Shown one piece after another: positions 52,432-60,990 of a stretch of 64,000 bases of DNA. Under the pieces are notes generated by a model, which did no database searches, was not told where the DNA came from, and saw only the letters and a list, made by a program, of their open reading frames with translations. This DNA is from Cryobacterium cryoconiti (lineage in GTDB: Bacteria > Actinomycetota > Actinomycetes > Actinomycetales > Microbacteriaceae), in assembly GCF_004403065.1 (NCBI RefSeq), contig NZ_SOHA01000039.1, positions 1 through 64,000 of the forward strand. Reading direction: 5' to 3'. Within the stretch, counting starts at the first letter, position 1. The number at the start of each line of letters is the position of its first letter. Made by a program: the position numbers and the translations under genes.

Positions 52432-53109
52432 TCAGGCCCGCAACGACCAGGGCTTGCGGCGCACGAGGATGTGGCCGCGGCTGGTGCTCAGCCGAGTCCA
52501 CAGGCCGGTTTCGAACAGGCGCACGGGCTCGTCTTTCGGCAGAAAGCCCAGGCTGACGGCCGCGAAGGCCGCGCCGGCCGGAACGATCTCCAGGCCGGGA
52601 ATGGGTCGACTCCAGACCTCGGACCGCACCCGCTGCACGATCTGCGCGCCGGTACCAGCCGGGATCACACCGGCGACCTCCTCGATGCCGGCCTGTGCAG
52701 CCCCGTCGAGGAGCGCGGCATCCGTTTCGCCGAGCAGGGCCCAGCCGCCCTGCGGCGGCGAGATGCCGGCCCAGGTCACTGTCGTCACCTCGAGCGGCAC
52801 GGTCACGCTCACGGGAGCCTCCGGCACCTCCACGGCCGCAGTGAGGCGGGCGAGACGGTCGAGCAGGGAACGCACCGGAACGACCGCGTCGAGCTCCACC
52901 GGAGCGGTGAGCGCGAAGGTGCGCAGTCCCAGAACGGTGGGGCTGGAGTCGAGCAATCCACGCGGATACAGGATCGCGGTGTAGACGGCGAGCACCCCGG
53001 CGGCCTGAACCAGGCGCACGGAACCGTCTTCGACGCGGCTGGCGCGGGACAGGTAGACCTGGAGGTCACGAAGGGACAGGGAATCTGGGAGAGAAAATGA
53101 CTTACTCAT
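52432..53109 (-). CDS. Conserved protein of unknown function
   Basis: A 225-residue cytoplasmic protein that I do not recognise. It opens with SLSLRDLQVYLSRASRVEDG, which reads like a helix-rich DNA- or protein-binding segment. A middle domain follows of alternating strands (LRTFALTAPVELDAVVPVRS, VSVTVPLEVTTVTWAGISPP), with an Arg-rich end (RGHILVRRKPWSLRA). There is no signal peptide or long hydrophobic helix. The ATG at 53109 follows AGGAGCAG, and a TAGTTT box just upstream may be its -10. It diverges from tesB. Confidence 0.72.
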   Translation of the reverse strand: MSKSFSLPDSLSLRDLQVYLSRASRVEDGSVRLVQAAGVLAVYTAILYPRGLLDSSPTVLGLRTFALTAPVELDAVVPVRSLLDRLARLTAAVEVPEAPVSVTVPLEVTTVTWAGISPPQGGWALLGETDAALLDGAAQAGIEEVAGVIPAGTGAQIVQRVRSEVWSRPIPGLEIVPAGAAFAAVSLGFLPKDEPVRLFETGLWTRLSTSRGHILVRRKPWSLRA

Positions 53110-53177
53110 CTGCTCCTAAACTACCAAGGTACGGCGCAGGTCACACCGACCCGCCGTCTCGCGCCTGAGGAGGCCAC

Positions 53178-54053
53178 ATGGACTTGCCGATGGAGGGCCT
53201 CCTGGCCGCCCTTGACCTCACCGATACGGGTGCCCGCACCAGCGAGGACATCTTCACCGGACCCTCGCAATGGATGCCGCTCGGCCGCGTTTTCGGCGGC
53301 CAGGTGCTCGCCCAGTCTCTGGTCGCCGCCATGCGCACGGTGCCCGACGACCGTCACGTGCACTCCATGCACGGCTACTTCCTGCGCCCCGGCGATGTCG
53401 GCCAGCCGATCACCTTCTCCGTGGACCGCATCCACGACGGCCGTTCCTTCTCCACCCGGCGCACGCAGGCCTACCAGGACGGGCACCCGATCCTGTCGAT
53501 GATCGCGTCGTTCCAGGATGAGGATGAGGGGCTCGAGCACCAGATCGAGATGCCGGCCGACATGCCCGACCCCGAGTCCCTGCCGACGGCCGCGGACGCC
53601 CTGGCCCAGGTCGATCATTCCATCGCCCGCTACTGGGCGAACGAGCGCCCCTTCGACATGCGTCACCTGCCCTCGCCGATCTACCTGCGGGTGAAGGGCG
53701 AGCACACCGCCCGCCAGGCCGTGTGGATGAAGACCATGGGCCCGCTCCCCGACGACCCTGACCTGCACCGTGCCGCCCTGGCCTACGCGAGCGACTACTC
53801 GATCATGGAACCCGTCATGCGCCGCCATGGTGTGGCGTGGGCCACGCCGGGGCTCAAAGTCGCCAGCCTCGACCACGCGATGTGGTTCCACCGCTTCGGC
53901 CGCGCCGACGAGTGGATGCTCTATGTTCAGGACTCCCCCACCGCCCAGGGGGGACGCGGGCTGTCCACCGGCAGCATCTACAGCCGGGGCGGCCTTCTCC
54001 TGGCCACCGTGGCCCAGGAGGGCATGCTGCGCGTGCCCACCAACGCGGAGTAG
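53178..54053 (+). CDS. tesB: Acyl-CoA thioesterase II
   Basis: A 291-residue double-hotdog thioesterase that hydrolyses medium- and long-chain acyl-CoA. The family pattern is clear: GRVFGGQVLAQSLVAAMRTV (about 37-56), HSMHGYFLRPGDVGQPITF, FSTRRTQAYQDG, and in the second hotdog AYASDYSIMEPVMRRHG and SLDHAMWFHR. The catalytic Asp is expected in the ASLDHAMWFH loop, with Gln and Thr partners further on. The ATG has GAGGAGG nine bases upstream. Confidence 0.95.
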   Translation: MDLPMEGLLAALDLTDTGARTSEDIFTGPSQWMPLGRVFGGQVLAQSLVAAMRTVPDDRHVHSMHGYFLRPGDVGQPITFSVDRIHDGRSFSTRRTQAYQDGHPILSMIASFQDEDEGLEHQIEMPADMPDPESLPTAADALAQVDHSIARYWANERPFDMRHLPSPIYLRVKGEHTARQAVWMKTMGPLPDDPDLHRAALAYASDYSIMEPVMRRHGVAWATPGLKVASLDHAMWFHRFGRADEWMLYVQDSPTAQGGRGLSTGSIYSRGGLLLATVAQEGMLRVPTNAE

Positions 54054-54118
54054 ATTCTCAGAGCGCTTCTCGTACGCACATCCCCGACCGCCACGCACAC
54101 CCCCGACCGAGGAGAACC

Positions 54119-54541
54119 ATGACGAACCCCACCGACATCTCCCGCCGCACCGCGCTTCTGCTCGGCACGGCAGGCACCGCCGTCGCCCTGGTCGGGTGCA
54201 CCACGGGCGGGACAGACGGCACCGGCGACTCCGGCACCAGCGACAACGGGCCCGTCGAGGTGGCCAAGCTCGCGGACATTCCTGTCGGCGGCTCGATCGA
54301 GGCCTCCCTCGACGGCAAGCCCATCCTGATCAGTCAGCCCACAGCCGGCACCGTGGTGGCGTTCAGCGCCATCTGCACCCATCAGGGCTGCGTGGTCAAG
54401 CCGGTGAAAGACGAGTTCGACTGCCCGTGCCACGGTTCGAAGTTCGACCCCACCACGGGCGCGGCCCTGGCCGGCCCGGCAACCACGCCGCTGGCCTCTG
54501 TGACGGTCACGATCACCGGCGACACGGTCACCGCGGGCTGA
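54119..54541 (+). CDS. Rieske [2Fe-2S] lipoprotein with Tat-like signal
   Basis: A 140-residue exported iron-sulphur protein. The N-terminus SRRTALLLGTAGTAVALVGC combines a twin-arginine pattern with a lipobox Cys at about 27, so it is probably folded before export and then lipid-anchored. A Gly/Thr/Ser-rich linker leads to the Rieske domain, with CTHQGC and CPCHGSKF supplying two Cys and two His ligands. No cytochrome or oxygenase genes are adjacent, so its electron partner is unknown. AGGAG precedes the start. Such small Rieske lipoproteins are common in actinobacteria without a defined role. Confidence 0.93.
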   Translation: MTNPTDISRRTALLLGTAGTAVALVGCTTGGTDGTGDSGTSDNGPVEVAKLADIPVGGSIEASLDGKPILISQPTAGTVVAFSAICTHQGCVVKPVKDEFDCPCHGSKFDPTTGAALAGPATTPLASVTVTITGDTVTAG

Positions 54542-54586
54542 GCCGGTCGCCCAAGGCAACCTCGGGCTACCGGAACCGGTTCGGCC

Positions 54587-55081
54587 CTAGTCGACCGGCA
54601 GCGCCGCGCGCCGGCTGAACCGGATGGGTTCCTCCAGGTACGGCGTCCAGGCGGCACGCTCCAGGTCGTTGATCTTGCGGGGACGCTCGGTCTCCGCGTC
54701 GACGAGCACGATCGTGGTGCTCGCCTGTGCGTACAGTTGCACGGGCTCGAGGCCGATCGGGGTCCACACCTCGTAGCAGACCTCGAGGCTCGCGCCCCCG
54801 AGCTTGCCAATCCACAAACGGATGTCCACGGGCTGCCTCAGGTACGGGATCGGCGCCAGGTATTCGGCTTCCAGTCGCGCGATGAGCGTCAGCGTCGCCG
54901 CACCCGGGCGCCCGTCGAGCACCGCGGTACTCGCGAACGCACCGGGCCCATCGCCGTCCTCGTCCGGCCAGAACGCCTGGATGCGCGCATCCTCGAGCAG
55001 ACGCAGCAGCTCGGCGTTGTTGACGTGACCGTAGGCGTCAAGGTCAGACCAGCGCAGGCGGACCGGAACGTGCAGCTTCAT
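54587..55081 (-). CDS. Hotdog-fold acyl-CoA thioesterase (4HBT type)
   Basis: A 164-residue single-hotdog protein. The 4-hydroxybenzoyl-CoA thioesterase motif is RWSDLDAYGHVNNAELLRL (about 10-28), with the catalytic Asp in it. It follows ettA by 10 bases on the same strand. The same pair (Rv2475c and Rv2477c) occurs in M. tuberculosis with one gene between them, from memory. The physiological acyl-CoA is unknown. Confidence 0.9.
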   Translation of the reverse strand: MKLHVPVRLRWSDLDAYGHVNNAELLRLLEDARIQAFWPDEDGDGPGAFASTAVLDGRPGAATLTLIARLEAEYLAPIPYLRQPVDIRLWIGKLGGASLEVCYEVWTPIGLEPVQLYAQASTTIVLVDAETERPRKINDLERAAWTPYLEEPIRFSRRAALPVD

Positions 55082-55091
55082 GCCGGACGCC

Positions 55092-56774
55092 CTAGTCGCG
55101 GGTCAGCTTGCGGTACGCGGAGCGGTGCGGCTTGGCCGCATCCGGGCCGAGACGCTCGATCTTGTTCTGCTCGTAGGACTCGAAGTTGCCCTCGAACCAG
55201 TACCAGTTCGCCGGATCTTCATCGGTGCCCTCGTAGGAGAGGATGTGGGTCGCGATGCGGTCGAGGAACCACCGGTCGTGAGTGATGACCACGGCGCAGC
55301 CGGGGAATTCGAGCAGGGCGTTCTCGAGCGAGCCGAGGGTCTCGACGTCCAGGTCGTTGGTGGGCTCGTCGAGCAGAAGCAGGTTGCCACCCTGCTTGAG
55401 GGTGAGGGCCAGGTTGAGGCGGTTGCGCTCTCCACCGGAGAGAACCCCGGCCTTCTTCTGCTGGTCGGGACCCTTGAAGCCGAACGTGGACACGTAGGCC
55501 CGCGAGGGGATCTCGGTCTTGCCGACCTGGATGTAGTCCTGGCCGTCGGAGACGACCTCCCAGAGCGACTTGTTCGGGTCGATGCCGCTGCGGCTCTGGT
55601 CGACGTAGGAGATGTCGACGGTCTCACCGATCTTCAACTCACCCTGGTCGAGCGGTTCCAGACCGACGATCGTCTTGAACAGCGTGGTCTTACCGACACC
55701 GTTGGGGCCGATGATGCCGACGATGCCGTTGCGCGGGAGGGTGAAGGAGAGGTCCTCGATCAGCACCCGGTCTCCGAAGCCCTTCTTGAGCTTCTTGGCG
55801 TCGATGACCTGGGCGCCGAGGCGCGGGCCGATGGGGATCTGGATCTCTTCGAAGTCGAGCTTGCGGGTGCTCTCGGCGGCCGCGGCCATCTCTTCGTAGC
55901 GGGCGAGGCGGGCCTTGGACTTGGCCTGGCGGCCCTTCGCGTTCGAGCGCACCCATTCGAGCTCGTCGGCGAGGCGCTTGGCCATCTTCGCGTCTTTCTT
56001 GCCCGCGATCAGCAGACGTTCCTGCTTCTTCTCGAGGTAGGTCGAGTAGTTGCCCTCGTAGGGGTACAGGTGGCCGCGGTCGACTTCGGCGATCCATTCG
56101 GCCACGTGGTCGAGGAAGTACCGGTCGTGGGTGACGGCGAGAACGGCGCCGGGGTACTGGGCGAGGTGCTGCTCGAGCCACAGCACACTCTCGGCGTCCA
56201 GGTGGTTGGTGGGCTCGTCGAGGAGCAGCAGGTCGGGCTTCTGCAGCAGCAGCTTGGTCAGCGCCACCCGGCGCTTCTCACCACCGGAGAGGTCCGCCAC
56301 CGAGTAGTCCCCCGGCGGGGTGCGCAGGGCGTCCATGGCCTGTTCGAGCTGGGAGTCGAGGTCCCACGCGTCGGCAGCGTCGATGGCCTCCTGCAGGGTG
56401 CCCATTTCGGCCAGCAGTGCGTCGAAGTCCGCATCGGGCTCGCCCAGGGCCAGGCTGATCTCGTTGAAACGGTCGACCTTGGCCTTGATCGGGCCCACGC
56501 CTTCCTGCACGTTCTCGAGCACCGTCTTGGTCTCGTCGAGCTCGGGCTCCTGCATCAGGATGCCGACCGTGTAGCCGGGAGACAGCTTGGCCTCACCGTT
56601 GCTGGGCGTGTCCAGCCCGGCCATGATCTTCAGGATCGTGGACTTTCCCGCGCCGTTCGGCCCCACGATGCCGATTTTGGCGCCGGGGAAGAATGACATG
56701 GTGACGTCGTCGAGGATGAGCTTGTCGCCCACCGCCTTGCGAGCGCGGACCATCGTGTAGATAAATTCAGCCAT
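55092..56774 (-). CDS. ettA: Energy-dependent translational throttle protein EttA (ABC-F)
   Basis: A 560-residue ribosome-binding ATPase that gates the first peptide bond according to the ATP/ADP ratio. The two ABC domains have Walker A GPNGAGKST (38-46) and GPNGVGKTT (about 355), signatures LSGGEKRR and LSGGERNR, and Walker B LLLLDEPTNHLD and LLLLDEPTNDLD. The EttA-type arm and linker (EWVRSNAKGRQAKSKARL) are present, and the length equals that of E. coli EttA. There are no membrane helices. A TAGACT box lies ten bases before the ATG. The gene directly follows a lipoprotein gene. Confidence 0.96.
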   Translation of the reverse strand: MAEFIYTMVRARKAVGDKLILDDVTMSFFPGAKIGIVGPNGAGKSTILKIMAGLDTPSNGEAKLSPGYTVGILMQEPELDETKTVLENVQEGVGPIKAKVDRFNEISLALGEPDADFDALLAEMGTLQEAIDAADAWDLDSQLEQAMDALRTPPGDYSVADLSGGEKRRVALTKLLLQKPDLLLLDEPTNHLDAESVLWLEQHLAQYPGAVLAVTHDRYFLDHVAEWIAEVDRGHLYPYEGNYSTYLEKKQERLLIAGKKDAKMAKRLADELEWVRSNAKGRQAKSKARLARYEEMAAAAESTRKLDFEEIQIPIGPRLGAQVIDAKKLKKGFGDRVLIEDLSFTLPRNGIVGIIGPNGVGKTTLFKTIVGLEPLDQGELKIGETVDISYVDQSRSGIDPNKSLWEVVSDGQDYIQVGKTEIPSRAYVSTFGFKGPDQQKKAGVLSGGERNRLNLALTLKQGGNLLLLDEPTNDLDVETLGSLENALLEFPGCAVVITHDRWFLDRIATHILSYEGTDEDPANWYWFEGNFESYEQNKIERLGPDAAKPHRSAYRKLTRD

Positions 56775-56779
56775 AGTGC

Positions 56780-57298
56780 TTACCAGTCTATTTGCCGCGT
56801 GGCCCCGGCCAGACACGTTCCCGATGCGAGCAGTGACGTCGCCGTGCTCTGGTAGCCGCCGGTGGCCGGTCCGTGCTGCCCGATCAGGCACTCCCCGTTG
56901 AACCGAACGGCGAATTGGATCGAGTCCGCGGCCAGATCCACGTTGGTCTTGTCAAAGGTGACTTCCATCTGGGCTTTATCGAAGCCCCCCGCAACCAGCG
57001 CGTCCACGAACGCCCGCCCACCGGCGGCGTCGTCGGCCGCAACGACCGCGGTCGCCAGGCTGTCGAAATAGGGCAGGTTGGCCCTGGCATCCTGATCGGG
57101 CAGCAGAACCGGGGCGGGCTCCGGTGTCGCAGTCGGAGCCGCTGCCGATGGTGTCGGGTCGGGAGCCGGGACAGGCGCGGCGGTGCAGGCCACGAGGCTG
57201 ACGCTCAGCGCCAGACCGAGCAGCAGCGCCGCTCCGGTACGACCGAAACGGTGGCCGCCTCGGTCTCGCTGGACTACCCGTTCTGATGCTGCCGGCAC
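56780..57298 (-). CDS. Small lipoprotein, DUF6993-like
   Basis: A 172-residue predicted lipoprotein. The GTG at 57298 follows AGGAGG. A 30-residue basic N-terminus precedes the hydrophobic segment TGAALLLGLALSVSLVAC with a lipobox Cys, then a Pro/Ala/Thr linker. The C-terminal domain (DSLATAVVAADDAAGGRAFV, ADSIQFAVRFNGECLIGQ, GTCLAGATRQIDW) resembles a domain found in Microbacteriaceae lipoproteins and now catalogued, I believe, as DUF6993. It ends five bases before ettA. Function unknown. Confidence 0.78.
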   Translation of the reverse strand: MPAASERVVQRDRGGHRFGRTGAALLLGLALSVSLVACTAAPVPAPDPTPSAAAPTATPEPAPVLLPDQDARANLPYFDSLATAVVAADDAAGGRAFVDALVAGGFDKAQMEVTFDKTNVDLAADSIQFAVRFNGECLIGQHGPATGGYQSTATSLLASGTCLAGATRQIDW

Positions 57299-57372
57299 GT
57301 TATCCTCCTGCGACCGCGGTTTGGTCAGACCACCGAGTCTGCCAGATCTACGGCGGCCCGGAGACGGCGCCG

Positions 57373-57867
57373 CTAGGAATCGACCCCGACCAGCATGCCG
57401 GCTCCAGCCTCGGCGGGCGCCTGCGGTGATTCCTCGGCGTCGGCGACGGCATCGGCGGGAAGGAAACCGTCCGTGGGCTGCTCGGCCGGCTGGGGTGCCG
57501 ACGCGTTCGTGGGCGGCGAGCGCGTGTACACCGTGCTGCACCAGGCCAGGTCGTGACCGACGGTGTCGGCCTCGACCTCCACGGAGGTGCCGTTGCGGTC
57601 GGCGTTCTCCCACGGCCGGATGCGCAGCCGCCCCGCCACGACCACATGCTCGCCCTTCTGCACGGAGTGCACCACGTTGTGGGCGAGCTGCCGAAAGGAC
57701 GACACCGTGTACCAGTTGGTCTCGGCGTCGACCCAGGTCTGTTTGACGCGGTCGAAGCGACGCTGGCTGGACGCCAGCCGAAACGAGGTGATGGCCAGTC
57801 CGGAACTGGTCACGAGGTGACGGGGCGTGGTGGCCACGATTCCGGTCACGGTGATGCTGTCGCTCAT
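57373..57867 (-). CDS. ssb: Single-stranded DNA-binding protein
   Basis: A 164-residue OB-fold protein. The SSB core covers residues 1-110 (SITVTGIVATTPRHLVTSSG, ITSFRLASSQRRFDRVKQTW, NWYTVSSFRQLAHNVVHSV, KGEHVVVAGRLRIRPWEN). The C-terminal tail is acidic and Pro-rich but ends GMLVGVDS, without the DDDIPF-like tip of the main replication SSB. It therefore looks like the accessory SSB found next to ettA in actinobacteria (Rv2478c in M. tuberculosis, from memory). AAAAGGGAGA precedes the ATG. Confidence 0.92.
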   Translation of the reverse strand: MSDSITVTGIVATTPRHLVTSSGLAITSFRLASSQRRFDRVKQTWVDAETNWYTVSSFRQLAHNVVHSVQKGEHVVVAGRLRIRPWENADRNGTSVEVEADTVGHDLAWCSTVYTRSPPTNASAPQPAEQPTDGFLPADAVADAEESPQAPAEAGAGMLVGVDS

Positions 57868-58059
57868 TAGGTCTCCCTTTTCCAGCGGGCCCCGGACGGA
57901 TGCCCGGAGCAGGCGACCTGGGAGCGACGGCTCGTGCCTGTCTCCGCCGCCCCAGATCGCGTTCTCCGAGTGTGCGGGGGCAGACAAACGCGCGGGCGCG
58001 GCATCCGGATATTGTGCCGAATGACCGCCCCGCGCATCTGGGGAGGGCTGGACGAACCG

Positions 58060-58581
58060 TTACACGAGGTACTGGGAGTAGGACTTGCGGATCTTGTTCA
58101 CCTTGGGTACCGCGACAGCCATGCAGTAGCCCTGGCCGGGATTCTTAGCGAAGAAGTCCTGGTGGTAGTCCTCGGCCACGAAGTACTCGCCGAGCGGCTC
58201 GATCGTGGTGACGATGCCGTCGCCCCACCACTCGGCGGCGCGGGTGCGAGCCGTTTCGAAGAGCTGCTTCTGCTCCTCGTCGATGTAGAACATCGCCGAG
58301 CGGTACTGGGTGCCCACGTCGGCGCCCTGCCGGTTGAGCTGGGTCGGGTCGTGCAGGGTGAAGAAGACGTCGAGGATGACGCTGGCCGGGATGATCTCCG
58401 GGTCGAACGTCACGGCGATGGCCTCGGCATGGCCGGTGCGGCCGGTGCAGACGGACTCGTAGGTGGGCTTCGGAGCATCACCGCCGGTGTACCCGGACAC
58501 CACCGCGCTCACGCCACGCAACACCCGATACACGGCATCGAGACACCAGAAACATCCACCTGCGATCACAAAAGTTTGCAC
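58060..58581 (-). CDS. msrA: Peptide-methionine (S)-S-oxide reductase
   Basis: Repairs oxidised methionine in proteins. The product has 173 residues. The catalytic Cys10 is in AGGCFWCLDAVYRVLRGV, followed by SGYTGGDAPKPTYESVCTG and VIFDP-like sequence VTFDPEIIPASVILDVFF. The GTG at 58581 is six bases from a TACTCT -10 box, so the transcript is probably leaderless. It shares its tiny promoter with the divergent aldo/keto reductase. Both products could serve oxidative or carbonyl stress. Confidence 0.95.
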   Translation of the reverse strand: MQTFVIAGGCFWCLDAVYRVLRGVSAVVSGYTGGDAPKPTYESVCTGRTGHAEAIAVTFDPEIIPASVILDVFFTLHDPTQLNRQGADVGTQYRSAMFYIDEEQKQLFETARTRAAEWWGDGIVTTIEPLGEYFVAEDYHQDFFAKNPGQGYCMAVAVPKVNKIRKSYSQYLV

Positions 58582-58598
58582 GCCCCTAGAGTAACGGC
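58582..58598. promoter_or_regulatory. 17-bp bidirectional leaderless promoter region (msrA / aldo-keto reductase)
   Basis: Only 17 bases separate two divergent start codons. On the plus strand TAGAGT (58587-58592) is six bases before the ATG at 58599. On the minus strand TACTCT (58593-58588) is six bases before the GTG at 58581. The two -10 hexamers overlap almost completely, so the same short AT-rich element could fire in both directions. The -35 of each gene would lie inside the other gene. Confidence 0.65.
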
Positions 58599-59606
58599 AT
58601 GACCTTCGTGCCAGCTCCGAACCGCTATGCCGACATGACCTACCGCCGCACCGGCCGCAGCGGTCTGAAACTGCCGGCGCTGTCGCTCGGACTCTGGCAC
58701 AACTTCGGCCATGAGCGCCCGATCGAACGACAGCGCGCCATCCTGCGCCGCGCTTTCGACCTGGGGGTCACCCACTTCGATCTGGCCAACAATTACGGTC
58801 CTCCTCCCGGGGCCGCCGAGACCAACTTCGGCCGCATCTTCGCCGAGGATTTCCGCGCCTACCGCGATGAGATGGTCATCTCCAGCAAGGCCGGGTATGA
58901 CATGTGGCCGGGCCCGTACGGCGATTTCGGCTCCCGCAAATACCTGCTTTCCTCCCTTGACGCGAGCCTGGGCCGCCTCGGGGTCGACTACGTCGACATC
59001 TTCTACTCCCACCGCCCCGACCCGGAGACCCCCATCGAGGAAACCATGGGTGCGCTGGCCTCTGCCGTGCAGCAGGGCAAGGCCCTGTATGTCGGCATCT
59101 CCAGCTACACGCCCGAGCAGACGCGGGTTGCGGCGGCGGCCCTGGCCGAGCACAAGGTCCCGTTGCTGATCCACCAGCCGCGGTACTCGATGTTCGACCG
59201 GCACGTCGAGGAGGGGCTTCTCCCCGTGCTCGACGAGCTCGGCGTGGGCAGCATCGTCTTCTCTCCTCTCGCGCAGGGGCTGCTCACCGACCGCTATCTG
59301 ACCGGGTCCGTTCCGGCGGACTCGCGGGCCGCGACGAGCGGTTTCCTGTCACACGAGGTGCTGACCGACACCTACCTCGGTCGTGCCCGCGCCCTCAACG
59401 CCATCGCGGCCGAGCGCGGGCAGACGCTCGCCCAACTCGCCGTCACCTGGATCCTGCGACAGCCATCCGTGACCAGCGTGCTGGTCGGCGCGAGCAGCGT
59501 CGGCCAGCTCGAGCAGACCGTCGCCGCCCTCGACGCTCCCGCGCTGACACCGAGCGAGATCGACGCGATCGAACCGTACGCCGTGCACGGCACCGGCCTG
59601 GGCTGA
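58599..59606 (+). CDS. Aldo/keto reductase (YghZ / L-glyceraldehyde 3-phosphate reductase-like)
   Basis: A 335-residue NADPH-dependent reductase with the AKR barrel. The N-terminus TYRRTGRSGLKLPALSLGLW is characteristic of the YghZ/AKR14 group. The catalytic tetrad is represented by Asp in HFDLANNYG, its Tyr, Lys in VISSKAGYDMW and His in YSHRPDPETP. The cofactor motif lies in SPLAQGLLTDRYLTG and the C-terminal LVGASSVGQLEQTV. Likely substrates are short aldehydes such as methylglyoxal or glyceraldehyde 3-phosphate. The transporter gene starts five bases downstream. Confidence 0.93.
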   Translation: MTFVPAPNRYADMTYRRTGRSGLKLPALSLGLWHNFGHERPIERQRAILRRAFDLGVTHFDLANNYGPPPGAAETNFGRIFAEDFRAYRDEMVISSKAGYDMWPGPYGDFGSRKYLLSSLDASLGRLGVDYVDIFYSHRPDPETPIEETMGALASAVQQGKALYVGISSYTPEQTRVAAAALAEHKVPLLIHQPRYSMFDRHVEEGLLPVLDELGVGSIVFSPLAQGLLTDRYLTGSVPADSRAATSGFLSHEVLTDTYLGRARALNAIAAERGQTLAQLAVTWILRQPSVTSVLVGASSVGQLEQTVAALDAPALTPSEIDAIEPYAVHGTGLG

Positions 59607-59610
59607 GCCG

Positions 59611-60567
59611 GTGGGCTACCTGTACGCTCTCCTCGCGTCGCTGCTCTTCGGCCTCAACGGCAGCACCACCAAGGTGATCGTGGAGGCCGGCCTGTCGCCG
59701 GCCCAGCTGACCTTCGTGCGGGTCACGGTCGTCGCCCTTCTGGCCGGCGGATTGCTGCTCGCCACGAACCGGCGGGCTTTCCGCATCAGCCGGCGCCAGT
59801 TGGCGGTGATGGCCGTCCTCGGCGTGGCCGGGGTTGCCCTGATCCAGTGGTTCTACGCGGTGGCGATCAGCCTGCTGCCGGTGGGTATCGCGCTCATGCT
59901 CGAGTACACCGGCGTGCTGATCGTGGCGCTGGTCGCCCGGTTCGTGTTCCAGGAGCGGGTCAAGCCCCGCATCTGGCTGGCCATCGGATGCGTTCTGATC
60001 GGCATGGCCGTCGTCGCCCAGATCTGGGCGAGCACCCTGTCCGGCCTGGGCGTGCTCGCCGGGATCCTCGCCGCGGTCTGCCTGGCCGTGTACTTCCTGG
60101 TCGGGGAACGGCAGGTTGCCGCAACCTCTCCGCTGGCCGTCTCCTTCTGGTCCATGCTCTTCGCCAGCGCCTTCTGGCTCATGTTCAGCGCGTGGTGGCA
60201 GATTGAACCGCAGACTCTGGTTCAGGATGTCGCGTTGAACGGCAACCTCGAAGCGGTGTCCCTCCCGCTATGGCTGCTGATGCTGTGGAACGGCGTGTTC
60301 GGTTCGTTCGCCCCGTACCTGCTCTCCTACATGGCGCTCGGCCGGCTGAACGCGACGGCGGCCGGCATCGTGAGCGCCTCCGAGGTGCTCTTCGCTTTCG
60401 CGTTCGCATTCCTCTGGCTCGGTGAATCACTGGACGGGCTGCAGATGCTGGGCGTGGTCCTCGTGCTCGCCGGCATCGTGGTCGCGCAGACCGCCCGGCC
60501 GAACCGGGTCGTCGACCTCGACCTGGCCAGCCAGGACCAGGCCCTCCTGAACGGCCCTCTCCGGTAG
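59611..60567 (+). CDS. EamA/DMT-superfamily transporter
   Basis: A 318-residue membrane protein made of two EamA halves of five helices each. The first half starts GYLYALLASLLFGLNGSTTK; the second includes IWLAIGCVLIGMAVV and LGVVLVLAGIVVAQT, which precede the C-terminal charged tail. Members of the family export amino acids, drugs or nucleosides. It starts with GTG five bases after the aldo/keto reductase, without a strong ribosome binding site, so translation is probably coupled to that gene. The substrate cannot be predicted. Confidence 0.9.
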   Translation: MGYLYALLASLLFGLNGSTTKVIVEAGLSPAQLTFVRVTVVALLAGGLLLATNRRAFRISRRQLAVMAVLGVAGVALIQWFYAVAISLLPVGIALMLEYTGVLIVALVARFVFQERVKPRIWLAIGCVLIGMAVVAQIWASTLSGLGVLAGILAAVCLAVYFLVGERQVAATSPLAVSFWSMLFASAFWLMFSAWWQIEPQTLVQDVALNGNLEAVSLPLWLLMLWNGVFGSFAPYLLSYMALGRLNATAAGIVSASEVLFAFAFAFLWLGESLDGLQMLGVVLVLAGIVVAQTARPNRVVDLDLASQDQALLNGPLR

Positions 60568-60650
60568 ACACATACGCCATGTCGGCGGCTCGCCCTAGCG
60601 TGATGAACGCAGCAACCATCACCCACGGCCGGCCGATCTCGGAGGATTCC

Positions 60651-60914
60651 ATGTCCACACCAGCGTCCACGACAGCCCGCTTCACAGCCCCCGGCACCCC
60701 ACGACTGCCGGTCATTCGCGGACTTCAGTTCGTGCCCGTGAAAGACGGTCTCTGGCGGGTCTCGAACCGGTCCGGCATGGTGCTCGGGCACATTGAGCAA
60801 TCCAGCGAGGCCGACGGCATCAGCTTCGCCGCACGGCGCATGGTTGCCGCCACCCGCACGATGAACCTCGGCACATTCTGGCGGATCGACGACGCAGCCG
60901 ACTGCTTCCGCTGA
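60651..60914 (+). CDS. Small protein of unknown function
   Basis: An 87-residue protein. The ATG follows a strong GGAGGATTCC. After a Thr/Pro/Ala-rich start, a compact region reads LQFVPVKDGLWRVSNRSG, then VLGHIEQSSEADGISFAA and MNLGTFWRIDDAADCFR. Alternating strands and conserved aromatic residues suggest a small beta-rich domain. There is no signal peptide. I know no homologous family. Confidence 0.75.
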   Translation: MSTPASTTARFTAPGTPRLPVIRGLQFVPVKDGLWRVSNRSGMVLGHIEQSSEADGISFAARRMVAATRTMNLGTFWRIDDAADCFR

Positions 60915-60978
60915 CCCGTGCGCAAATCCGCCCGGAGGGCACGCCGAGTCCTTCCCCGAGATCGGGCCCCGGGGCCGG

Positions 60979-60984
60979 TAAAGT
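60979..60984 (+). promoter_or_regulatory. -10 box TAAAGT, leaderless start of the following gene
   Basis: TAAAGT ends six bases before the ATG at 60991; GCGCTC between them is not a ribosome binding site. Confidence 0.5.
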
Positions 60985-60990
60985 GCGCTC

